A DNA stretch of 64,000 nt, from assembly GCF_024448335.1 (NCBI RefSeq), contig NZ_JAMOHM010000008.1, positions 1 to 64,000 on the forward strand. The letters are read 5' to 3'. A program made the translations under genes and the position numbers. The DNA comes from Stutzerimonas frequens. Lineage in GTDB: Bacteria > Pseudomonadota > Gammaproteobacteria > Pseudomonadales > Pseudomonadaceae. This document shows positions 41,066-48,723 of this stretch, in pieces. Position 1 is the first letter of the stretch. Each line of letters starts with the position of its first letter. The notes below the pieces were generated by a model. The model was given only the letters and a program-made list of their open reading frames with translations. It was not told where the DNA came from and searched no databases.

Positions 41066-42099
41066 CGGCGCACCTCCGCGATGGCCCGGCGCAGGGCGTC
41101 CCTGCCGTAGCGGTCGTGCACCTGCTCGAGCAGCTGCTGCAGCGCGTCCGGGGATGCGCCGGGCAACGTCGCCAGGCTATCGGCGGCGGCCTGGCGCACC
41201 CACCAGCTGCGGTCGGCGAGCAGCGGCAGGAACAGCTCGCTGTCTTCCCGGCGTGCCTGCTTGTGCAGCGCCAGCAGGGCGGCCAGGCGCACGCCCTCCT
41301 GCTCGTGGCCGAGGGCGCGCAGCAGGCGTGGGCGGTCGCGTGGGTCGCCAAGCTCGCTGAGGCAGCGCAGCGCCACCTGCAGCTGCTCGACAGGCGCCCC
41401 CTGGTCCAGCCGTGCCCGCGCCCAGGGCGCGGCATGGCGCGGGTCGCCATGCACCAGCAGGCCGACCAGTCGCTCGCGGCGCGGGTCTGGCGAGCTGGAC
41501 AGCACGATCAGTAGCGGCGTGGTCACTGCCTGCTCACCGGCCTGCTGGCACAGGCTGACCAGGCGCGGCAACGCCCAGTCGGGGCGTTCCACCGCCGCCG
41601 GCAGGATCAGCTGCATGGCCTTTGCCGGGTCCATGGCCACCAGCGTCTGCGCGGCGGCCAGGGCGACGATGGCGTTGCGGCTGAGCAATAGCGGCTGCAC
41701 CGCGTCCCAATGGGTGGGGTCGGCCAGATGGCGCAGGCAGGTGAGGCCGATCAGCTTGCTGCGCACCCGCCCCCGTAACAGGAGCAGCGCCTGACGATCC
41801 ATCCCCAGGGCGGCCAGTGCGCGGTTCATGCGCTCGCGGCCGGCGCCGCGCAACTGCAGCTGGGTGCGGTTCCACTGCAGCAGAAACCAGAGCTGATGCC
41901 GCCGCGGCAGCGACGCGTGGGATGTCGGCACGTCATCGCTGAGGCTGCAGAGGGCGAAGTAGGGGCGCCACTGTTCGTTGAACTGCTGCCGGCGCACCGC
42001 ACGCCGGCGCGACAGTTCGCCGAGCAGCAGCACCTGCAGCAGCACCAGCAGCGTCAACGCCCCGAGGCCGAAGGCGCAGTACAGCGCCAGCTGCAACAT
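41062..42099 (-). CDS. HEAT-repeat inner-membrane protein of the glycan export module
   Basis: 345 residues from the ATG at 42099. One N-terminal membrane helix (LALYCAFGLGALTLLVLLQVL) with a basic cytoplasmic stop (SRRRAVRRQQ) is followed by ~300 residues of alpha-helical repeats: LRHLADPTHWDAVQPLLLSRN, LVGLLVHGDPRHAAPWARAR, LRCLSELGDPRDRPRLLRAL and LPLLADRSWWVRQAAADSLAT. The first in-frame ATG (42186) overlaps the upstream gene by 11 bp but has no ribosome site; 42099 has GAGGA at good spacing and begins the membrane helix. The repeats suggest a cytoplasmic scaffold for the synthase or a regulator. Confidence 0.78.
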   Translation of the reverse strand: MLQLALYCAFGLGALTLLVLLQVLLLGELSRRRAVRRQQFNEQWRPYFALCSLSDDVPTSHASLPRRHQLWFLLQWNRTQLQLRGAGRERMNRALAALGMDRQALLLLRGRVRSKLIGLTCLRHLADPTHWDAVQPLLLSRNAIVALAAAQTLVAMDPAKAMQLILPAAVERPDWALPRLVSLCQQAGEQAVTTPLLIVLSSSPDPRRERLVGLLVHGDPRHAAPWARARLDQGAPVEQLQVALRCLSELGDPRDRPRLLRALGHEQEGVRLAALLALHKQARREDSELFLPLLADRSWWVRQAAADSLATLPGASPDALQQLLEQVHDRYGRDALRRAIAEVRR

Positions 42100-42175
42100 G
42101 CGGTCCTCAGGCCAGACGTGCAGCCAGAGCCGGGCGGGCGCCTCGCACAGCCAGGGAGGGCAGCCGGTCAGCAGG

Positions 42176-43312
42176 TCAGAACGCATGGCGCAGGCCGATC
42201 TGCAGCCACTGTCGGTCGTAGTAGCTGCCCTGCTGGTGATAGCCGACTTCCCAGCTCAGCGCCCAGCGGCTGTCGAACCAGTGACGACCCTGCAGGCTGA
42301 CGGCGCGCACGTCGCTGGTGATCAGCTGCTGCTCTTCCACCGCCTCTTCCTCGCCCACGGTCAGGCGCAGGCCGGCGTAGCTCAGCCCTCGGTAGTAGTA
42401 GTCCAGCGCCAGGTCGTGGCCGATCGGCGTGCCGGCGTTGGCCACGTCGGTCACGTTCAGGGTGTAGCCGGCGCGCCAGGCGTTCCAGTAACGCTCGGCG
42501 CTCAGCGCAAGGCGGTCGACGCGGGTGGTCTCGTACTCGGTGCGGCGAACGCTGACGGCACCGAGGTAGCCGTCCGGCAGGCGCCGTTGCAGGCGCAGAT
42601 CGGCATGCCACTCGGGCAGGAAATAGGGTGAAGGCTGATAGCCGACCTCTGGCTGCAGCGTCCAGTTGTCGTCGAGCGGAATCACCGCACCGGCTTCGAC
42701 GCCCTCGTCCCACTCGCCGAAACGCTGCTCGCGGGTGAGCGCACCATACCAGCCAAGGCTCTCCGGCTTCGTCGAGGCGTAGTCCAGGCGCTGGCTGCGC
42801 CAGTTGTCGAAGCCGCTATCGAGCCAGTCCTGACGCGCCGAGATCTCCAGCTCGTGACGGCGCCTGGTCGCGGCGTCGACCACCGGCACGGGCGCCGCCG
42901 CGGTGCTGGGCACGGTCAGCGCGGCGCGGGCCTGCTGGATCACCTGCTGCACCTCGACATAGTCCGGCGCGAGCGTCGCGGCACGCTCCAGCGAGACCAG
43001 CGCGCGTTGCGGATGACCGGCCCAAAGCAGCGCCTGACCCTTGCCGAGCAGGTAGTCGGCATTGTCCGGCTGCTGGCGCAGCAATCGCCGATAGATCGGC
43101 AAGGCTTGTTCCGGCCGGCCCTGCCAGCTCAACACGCGGGCCAGCAGGAACTGTGCTTCGGCGTCATCCGGGCGCTGCGCCAGGTGCGCGCGCAGGGTTG
43201 CTTCGGCCGCGTCCAGTTGCTGCGCCTGGACCTGCCGCTCGGCGGTGGCGACATCCGCCAGCGCCGTACCGCAAGGCAGCGCCAGGGCAAGCAGCATGAC
43301 CGCTCGCTTCAT
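42176..43312 (-). CDS. TPR / YaiO-type outer-membrane beta-barrel protein
   Basis: 378 residues. The signal peptide ends LPCGTALA. Residues ~20-130 are TPR repeats: LDAAEATLRAHLAQRPDDAEA, PEQALPIYRRLLRQQPDNADY and PQRALVSLERAATLAPDY. Residues ~150-378 alternate aromatic and polar residues in amphipathic strands and end in Phe (QIGLRHAF), the signature of an outer-membrane barrel like YaiO. A periplasmic TPR plus barrel is the design of glycan export pores (PgaA, NfrA C-terminal part, AlgK/E). Coupled by 4-bp overlap to the upstream response regulator. Predicted exit pore for the glycan. Confidence 0.83.
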   Translation of the reverse strand: MKRAVMLLALALPCGTALADVATAERQVQAQQLDAAEATLRAHLAQRPDDAEAQFLLARVLSWQGRPEQALPIYRRLLRQQPDNADYLLGKGQALLWAGHPQRALVSLERAATLAPDYVEVQQVIQQARAALTVPSTAAAPVPVVDAATRRRHELEISARQDWLDSGFDNWRSQRLDYASTKPESLGWYGALTREQRFGEWDEGVEAGAVIPLDDNWTLQPEVGYQPSPYFLPEWHADLRLQRRLPDGYLGAVSVRRTEYETTRVDRLALSAERYWNAWRAGYTLNVTDVANAGTPIGHDLALDYYYRGLSYAGLRLTVGEEEAVEEQQLITSDVRAVSLQGRHWFDSRWALSWEVGYHQQGSYYDRQWLQIGLRHAF

Positions 43313-43698
43313 CGGCGGCCCCTCAGCAGGCGACGGATACGTGCCAGCAGTTCCTCCGGCTGGAAGGGCTTGGTCACGTAGTCGTCGGCGCCCAGTTCCA
43401 AAGCGCGGACGATGTCCACCTCGCGCGCCTTGGCAGTCAGCATCAGCACCGGCACGCTGTCCCAGCCGGGTTGCGCCCGCAGCCGTTCGATCAGCTCGAG
43501 GCCGTCGTGGTAGGGCAGCATGATGTCCATCAGGGTCAGGTCCGGCGGCTCGGCCTGGGCGAAGTGCTCCAGGGCCTGGCGGCCATCGGCGGCATGCTCG
43601 ACGACGAAGCCGTGGCGTTCGAGCATGTAACGGATGAGGAAGGCGATGTCCTCTTCGTCTTCCACCATGAGAATGCGTTTGCTGGCAGATTCGCTCAT
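43309..43698 (-). CDS. Single-domain response regulator
   Basis: 129-residue CheY-like receiver with no output domain. The acidic pair is in ILMVEDEEDI, phospho-acceptor Asp in LTLMDIMLPYHDG, Thr in VLMLTAKA and Lys in DDYVTKPFQPEEL. Four-base overlaps on both sides tie it to the CHASE3 hybrid kinase upstream and to the outer-membrane pore downstream, so it is the last signalling gene before the export module. It may act by binding a partner, such as the HEAT protein, or as a phosphate sink. Confidence 0.9.
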   Translation of the reverse strand: MSESASKRILMVEDEEDIAFLIRYMLERHGFVVEHAADGRQALEHFAQAEPPDLTLMDIMLPYHDGLELIERLRAQPGWDSVPVLMLTAKAREVDIVRALELGADDYVTKPFQPEELLARIRRLLRGRR

Positions 43699-46574
43699 AG
43701 ATGAGCCTCGTCGGTTTCGTGAGTTTGCCCCGGCGGCCAGTGTTGCAACAGGTGCTGGATCAGCCTGGCCAGTTCGTCGCCGTCATGACGGGATTTCACC
43801 AGCTGGCGCAGCGCCAGGCGGTTGTCCTGAATCGGGGTGTCGAGTGCAGAAAAGATGATGACCGGGGGCGGCGGAACGCTCGATGCCAGTTGATCGAACA
43901 GTTCGGTGCCCTCGCCATCCGGCAGCATCAGGTCTATCACCGCGAGATCGAACGGCTGCGCTGCGATCAGCTGGCGGGCCTCATGCAGCGTAGCCGCTCC
44001 GACCAGCTCGACGTCCAGCATGGCGATTTGCCGAGCAAGCAGCACGCGCAGATCGTCGTCATCCTCCACGTGCAGAATGCGCGGCTTCGACCCGCCGAGC
44101 TGCAAGCAGGCGCGGATCACTTCCATGACCCGCGACGGGTCGATCGGCTTGTGCAGCCAGTCGATCATGCCCACCGCACCGCCGCGCAGCAGGCCGTCAT
44201 CCTCGTCCCGGCGCTGCGGCTGCAGGCTGACGATGAGCACTGGCAGATTGCGGTAGTGGTGCTGGCTGCGCAGGCTCTGCAGGAAGGCCACGCTGTTCTC
44301 GTCGTGCAGCGCCGGGCTGAGGGTCAGCGCCTGCACTCGGTGTCGATCGAGCAGCTCGCGTGCTTCGGCGGCAGCGTGTGCGATCAGCGTGGCATAGCCG
44401 TGCTGGTGCAGCGCCTCGGCCAGCTGCTCGGCGGCATGGCTGTCGGGTTCGAGAATCAGGATCAGCGTGGCCTGCTCCGCTGGCGACGCCGCGCCGACTG
44501 GCTGAACCGGGGCCTGTGGCCGAGCCGCCTGTTCGTTGCTCTCCAGCGGCAGTTGCAGCCAGAAGCGGCTGCCCTGACCGGGTTGTGAGTCGAAGCCGAT
44601 CTGCCCGTGCATCTGTTGCACCAGCGAGCGGGTGATGGCCAGCCCCAGCCCGGTGCCGCCGCGTTGGCGGGCGTCGGAGGAGTCGGCCTGGGCGAAACGC
44701 TCGAAGATGCGCGAGCGAAAGGCTTCCGGAATGCCCGGCCCGCGATCCTGCACACCAATCTCCAGCATTTCGCCGCTGTGGCGCAGCTCCACCGTCACGC
44801 AGCCGCCGGCTGGCGAGTGCTTGATCGCATTGGACAGCAGGTTGGCCATCACCTGGGCGAAGCGGTCGGGGTCCAGGGTCGCCTCGCTGGTCGGCAGCTC
44901 TGGATCATCCAGAAATTCCAGGCTGACGCCGTAGTCCTGGCCGTATGGCGTGATGTCCGACAGCGCCTGCTGCACCAGCGCGCGTACGTCGTGGCGACCG
45001 AAGTTGAAGGCCAGGCGGCCGGCTTCGAGCTTTTCGATGTCGAGAATGTCGTTGATCAGGCGCACCAGCCGTTCGCTGTTCTTGTGCGCGATGCCGAGCA
45101 GCGGGCGGGCCTCGTCGCTGATCTGCCCGCCGATGCCGCCAGTCAGCATGCCGAGCGCGCCGCGAATGGCGGTCAGCGGCGTGCGCAGCTCGTGGCTGAC
45201 GGTGGAGATGAACTCGGTCTTCATCTGCTCCATGCGCCGGCGCAGCGAGATATCCACGGCCACCGTCACCACATGGCAGGTGCGTGGCGAGATGCGCAGC
45301 GGCCGCTTGACCACCTGGTACCAGCGCTCCGCACCCTGGGCGTCGGTCAACGCGACCTCGGTGGTGCGCAGCTCACTGCTGCCGGTCGCCAGCTCGGCGA
45401 GTTCCTCATCACCCGAAAGCAGTGGCTGCAGCAGCTGCGAGGACGGCAGCGCGTCCGCGCGGCGCTGTTCGATGTCCTGCGGACGGGCGCCGAGCAGCGA
45501 AGCCAGCGCGGTATTGCAGAGCAGGAAGCGGCCCTGCACGTCACGGACGAAGATCAGGTTGTCGTCGGTATCGACCACTCGGCGCAGGAACATCTGCTGG
45601 TCGTGCAAGCTGTCGCGGCTGCGCTGCAGTTCGCTGACATCCCGTGCGATCGCCAGATGGTCACCCAGGCCGGTGGGCATCAGGCGAACCTCGAAGGTGC
45701 GCTGGGTCTGCACCTCGCACCAGGTTTTCTGCCGCAGCGCGCCCTCGTCGGTCTGGTTGAGCAGCTCGATGAGCAAGGGTTCGATCGCTTCCGGTGGCGG
45801 CGCGCGGCGCGGGGTGCCACGCGAAATGCTCGACACCTGCTGCCGCTCATCGACGGCGTAGAGATGGTCCGGGATGGCCTGCAGCAGCGCCCCGAGGCGT
45901 GCTTCGCCGGCCTGGGCGCTGCGGGCGAGCTGCTGGCGAATCTGCAGATTCCGCTGCAAGGCCCAGAAGGCCGCCAGAAACAGCCCGATCACCACCAGCG
46001 TGCCGATCAGTGCCAGTTGCTGCGCGCGTTCGGTGGTGTGTGCTACCGCTTCGCTGGCAGCAGCCAGCTGGCTGCGCTCGTGCTGCTCGACGGCGTTGAG
46101 CAGTGCGCGCAGGCGGTCCATCAGCAGGTGCCCGCCGGCCTCGCGCAGACGCTCCACGGCAGCCTGCAGCCCGGCCTCGCGGCGGGTCTGCATGTTGCGG
46201 GCGGCAACTTCGAGGCGGTCGGCGATGGTCGCATCGAGGGCCTGGAACCAGCGCCGGTCGGGAAAGTCACGACCCTCGACCTGGCGCTGCAGGCTGCGCC
46301 GGTTGCCTTCCAGCTGCCTGAGACCGCGCTCGTAGGGTTCGAGATAGGTGGGGTCGCTGGTGAGGATAAAACCGCGCGAACCGGTTTCGATGTCCTGCAG
46401 GGAAGAAAGGATGGCCTGGACCGAGGTGATGATCTCCAAGCTGTGACTGACCGAGCGATTGGTCTGCAGCAGCGCTTCCTGCGTGCGCTTGCCTTGCCAG
46501 CCAAGCGCGGCGAGCAGCAGGAACGCAGCGAGAAAGGCGACTGAATGCCAACCGATCGCGAGTCTTGCGGGCAA
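43695..46574 (-). CDS. CHASE3 hybrid histidine kinase with two C-terminal receivers
   Basis: 959 residues. Membrane helix (~11-27), periplasmic CHASE3 sensor (~35-180, with QDIETGSRGFILTSDPTYLEPY), second helix (~187-206), two PAS-like regions (~225-445), HisKA with phospho-His461 in FISTVSHELRTPL, HATPase (~570-690, with GTGLGLAI), then two receivers. In REC1 the acceptor position of VQALTLSPAL is Ser instead of Asp, so it is probably a pseudo-receiver. REC2 is intact: ILHVEDDDDL, VIDLMLPDGEG and Lys in QLVKSRHD. The start is TTG at 46574 with AAGGAG six bases upstream. It should feed an Hpt, which the neighbouring cyclase supplies. Confidence 0.9.
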   Translation of the reverse strand: MPARLAIGWHSVAFLAAFLLLAALGWQGKRTQEALLQTNRSVSHSLEIITSVQAILSSLQDIETGSRGFILTSDPTYLEPYERGLRQLEGNRRSLQRQVEGRDFPDRRWFQALDATIADRLEVAARNMQTRREAGLQAAVERLREAGGHLLMDRLRALLNAVEQHERSQLAAASEAVAHTTERAQQLALIGTLVVIGLFLAAFWALQRNLQIRQQLARSAQAGEARLGALLQAIPDHLYAVDERQQVSSISRGTPRRAPPPEAIEPLLIELLNQTDEGALRQKTWCEVQTQRTFEVRLMPTGLGDHLAIARDVSELQRSRDSLHDQQMFLRRVVDTDDNLIFVRDVQGRFLLCNTALASLLGARPQDIEQRRADALPSSQLLQPLLSGDEELAELATGSSELRTTEVALTDAQGAERWYQVVKRPLRISPRTCHVVTVAVDISLRRRMEQMKTEFISTVSHELRTPLTAIRGALGMLTGGIGGQISDEARPLLGIAHKNSERLVRLINDILDIEKLEAGRLAFNFGRHDVRALVQQALSDITPYGQDYGVSLEFLDDPELPTSEATLDPDRFAQVMANLLSNAIKHSPAGGCVTVELRHSGEMLEIGVQDRGPGIPEAFRSRIFERFAQADSSDARQRGGTGLGLAITRSLVQQMHGQIGFDSQPGQGSRFWLQLPLESNEQAARPQAPVQPVGAASPAEQATLILILEPDSHAAEQLAEALHQHGYATLIAHAAAEARELLDRHRVQALTLSPALHDENSVAFLQSLRSQHHYRNLPVLIVSLQPQRRDEDDGLLRGGAVGMIDWLHKPIDPSRVMEVIRACLQLGGSKPRILHVEDDDDLRVLLARQIAMLDVELVGAATLHEARQLIAAQPFDLAVIDLMLPDGEGTELFDQLASSVPPPPVIIFSALDTPIQDNRLALRQLVKSRHDGDELARLIQHLLQHWPPGQTHETDEAHL

Positions 46575-46706
46575 ATCGGACTCCTTCCGCCGGGGATGAC
46601 TGCACAGAATCCCCAGTTGCCTCGCTACCGCGTGGTCACCGGGATGAACTCAGTGTAGTCAGACCTGCACGAACCACAGCGGTTCGCCGCCGAAAGGGCC
46701 GGGCGC

Positions 46707-48344
46707 TCAGCGCTGGGCGATCTGCACCTGGTTGCGGCCGTTGTGCTTGGCCACGTACAGCGCCTGGTCGGCATGCTCGAGCAGCAGGCCGGAGGCGCTG
46801 TGGCTGTCGGTCTCGCAGATGCCGGCACTGAAGGTCACGCGGAACTCCTGGTCGCCGGCATTGAAGCTCAGCGCAGCGAAGCGCACGCGGATTTCGTCGA
46901 AAATGCGTCGGGCCTGCAGGGCCGAGCATTCGGGCAACACGGCGACGAACTCCTCGCCCCCGTAGCGGCCGAGGCTGTCGATACGCCGCAAGCGCTGGCG
47001 CAGCAGGTTGGCCAGGGCGCGGATCACATTGTCGCCGGCGGCATGCCCATAGGTGTCGTTGATCTGCTTGAAATGATCGAGGTCGAGCATCACCACGCTG
47101 GCGGGTTTGCCGGTGCGGGTGGTGCGCTGCACTTCCAACGCCAGCTGTTCCTTGATATCGGCGTGCTTGAGCAGGCCGGTCAGGCTGTCGCGGGCCAGCG
47201 CCGTACTCAGCGAGCGCGCACGCTGGGCGTGGGAATACACCGCGGCCACCAGCGCGGTATCGCTGATCGGCTTGGTGATGAAATCGTCGCCGGCCTTGAG
47301 CAGCGCCGCCATCTGCCGGTGGGTATCGGTCTCGGCGGACAGGTAGATGATGGTCACCCGCAGCCATTCGTCATGCAGGCGGATCATCTGCGCCAGCTCT
47401 GGCCCCGAGCAGTCCGGCATGTTGACGTCCAGCAGCAGTACCTCGGGGTTGAAGCTGCGCATGGTCTCCAGTACGCGGGTCGGTTCGGTAAGGATCTGCA
47501 CCTGCATCTGCGCGTTGCGCAGCACCAGGCTGTAGCGTGCGGCCAGCTCGGCGTCGTCATCGACGATCAGCACGCGGAAGGGTTCGCCCTGCTGCCGATC
47601 AAGGCAGCGCTCCAGGCTGTTCTCCAGCTGGGTGATATCCAGCGGGCGGACGAAGAAGCCCTGGGCGCCGGCACGCACCGCGGCCAGCTGGCTGGCGAAA
47701 TCGGCCCGGTCATGGATGACCAGCAGCGGCAGTGGCTGCTCGAGGCCTTGCTGCAGAGCGGCGAGCGCGTCGAAATCGCTGTCCTGCTGCACGCTGACGA
47801 TCAGCGCGTCGGGCAGTTCATCGGCCACGGCCGCTTGCAGTGCGGCGAAGTTGGGCCACTGGCTGACCAGATAACCGAAGTTGCGCAGGGTCACCGCCAT
47901 GCTGGCGCCCGCGACCGGATCGGCCTTCATCAGGTAGATGCGACAGCCGGGTGCAGGCTCCTCGTGGTGCTCCGGCAGTTCCGCCGCGCCGTCGCGTTCC
48001 TGGCCAGGGGTTTCGCCGGCCAACTGCAGCACCGCGCGGGCGAAGGCCTCGGCGGCGCGGCTGCCCGGCTTGGCCGAATCCAGCCAGCGGTCAGCCCGCT
48101 GCTCCAACTGCCTGGCGCGCTCCCCGAGCTTGGCGAAGCCGAAGGTGCCGGCGGCGCCGGCCAGCCGATGCAGGCGCTCGCGGATGCTCAGCATCACCAG
48201 CCGGCGGCTGGCGGTGGCACGGGTCTGCTGCAGATCCTGGGCGAGCGTGGCGAGGTCGGTCAGGTCGGCCTGCAGGCGCTCGCCGAACTGCTGTTCCAGC
48301 TGCGCCAGCTGCTCTTGCAGCGCCAGGCGGGTGCGATCATCCAT
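46707..48344 (-). CDS. Hpt-REC-REC-GGDEF diguanylate cyclase
   Basis: 545 residues from the ATG at 48344 (GGGAGG six bases upstream). N-terminal Hpt domain with phospho-His59 in RLHRLAGAAGTFGFAKL. REC1 (~133-245) is degenerate: acceptor Asp replaced by Ser184 (ALIVSVQQD) and Lys by Arg233. REC2 (~255-370) is complete, with Asp306 in LLLDVNMPDCSG and Lys358 in DDFITKPI. The GGDEF domain (~385-545) has DLDHFKQINDTYGH, active-site GGEEF (462-466) and the I-site RRID (453-456). It can accept phosphate on the Hpt and on REC2 and turn it into c-di-GMP. Overlaps the upstream receiver gene by 8 bp. Confidence 0.92.
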   Translation of the reverse strand: MDDRTRLALQEQLAQLEQQFGERLQADLTDLATLAQDLQQTRATASRRLVMLSIRERLHRLAGAAGTFGFAKLGERARQLEQRADRWLDSAKPGSRAAEAFARAVLQLAGETPGQERDGAAELPEHHEEPAPGCRIYLMKADPVAGASMAVTLRNFGYLVSQWPNFAALQAAVADELPDALIVSVQQDSDFDALAALQQGLEQPLPLLVIHDRADFASQLAAVRAGAQGFFVRPLDITQLENSLERCLDRQQGEPFRVLIVDDDAELAARYSLVLRNAQMQVQILTEPTRVLETMRSFNPEVLLLDVNMPDCSGPELAQMIRLHDEWLRVTIIYLSAETDTHRQMAALLKAGDDFITKPISDTALVAAVYSHAQRARSLSTALARDSLTGLLKHADIKEQLALEVQRTTRTGKPASVVMLDLDHFKQINDTYGHAAGDNVIRALANLLRQRLRRIDSLGRYGGEEFVAVLPECSALQARRIFDEIRVRFAALSFNAGDQEFRVTFSAGICETDSHSASGLLLEHADQALYVAKHNGRNQVQIAQR

Positions 48345-48723
48345 GCTCGGCCTCCCAGATCTGCCGCAACTGGGTGGCAAGTTGCAGCGGGTCGAAGGGC
48401 TTGCCCAGCACCTGGCGCACGCCGAGCTGGCGCAGCTCCTGCAGCCGTTCGGGCTGCAGGTGGCCGGTGAGAAACACCACGGGCGTCTGCTGCAGATCGA
48501 CCAGATCGGCCAGTTGGCGAACCAGCTCGATGCCGTCCATCTGCGGCAGCATCACATCGAGCAGGATCAGGTCCGGAGCGAAGGCCTGCACCTGGTCGAG
48601 CGCGGCCTGGCCGGACTGACAGCTGAGCACTTCGAAGCCGCCGAGCTTTTCCAGAGCAATGCGGGTCACCACCTGGATGGACGGTACGTCTTCGACGTGC
48701 AGGATGCGCTTGAGCTGTCTCAT
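48337..48723 (-). CDS. Single-domain response regulator
   Basis: 128-residue receiver: acidic pair in RILHVEDVPSIQ, acceptor Asp in LILLDVMLPQMDG, Thr in VVFLTGHL and Lys in VLGKPFDPLQL. The start is the ATG at 48723, sharing one base with the kinase stop (TGATG) and with AAGGAGA seven bases upstream; a GTG one codon earlier is less well spaced. Very close in sequence to the receiver at 51209-51595, suggesting duplication of a receiver-kinase cassette. Lies between its probable kinase and the Hpt-cyclase. Confidence 0.9.
   Translation of the reverse strand: MRQLKRILHVEDVPSIQVVTRIALEKLGGFEVLSCQSGQAALDQVQAFAPDLILLDVMLPQMDGIELVRQLADLVDLQQTPVVFLTGHLQPERLQELRQLGVRQVLGKPFDPLQLATQLRQIWEAEHG

Noticed and set aside
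39711-41450. 579-codon minus-strand frame overlapping the glycosyltransferase and HEAT genes
   Set aside because: Alternative frame of the same strand; Arg/Ala/Pro/His-rich, no motif, while the overlapping frame has the GT2 signature.
44607-46544. 645-codon frame antisense to the CHASE3 kinase
   Set aside because: Shadow frame; the minus-strand protein has complete HisKA/HATPase/REC motifs.
46743-48470. 575-codon frame antisense to the Hpt-GGDEF gene
   Set aside because: Composition typical of antisense GC-rich DNA (Gln, His, Ala, Gly); no domain.
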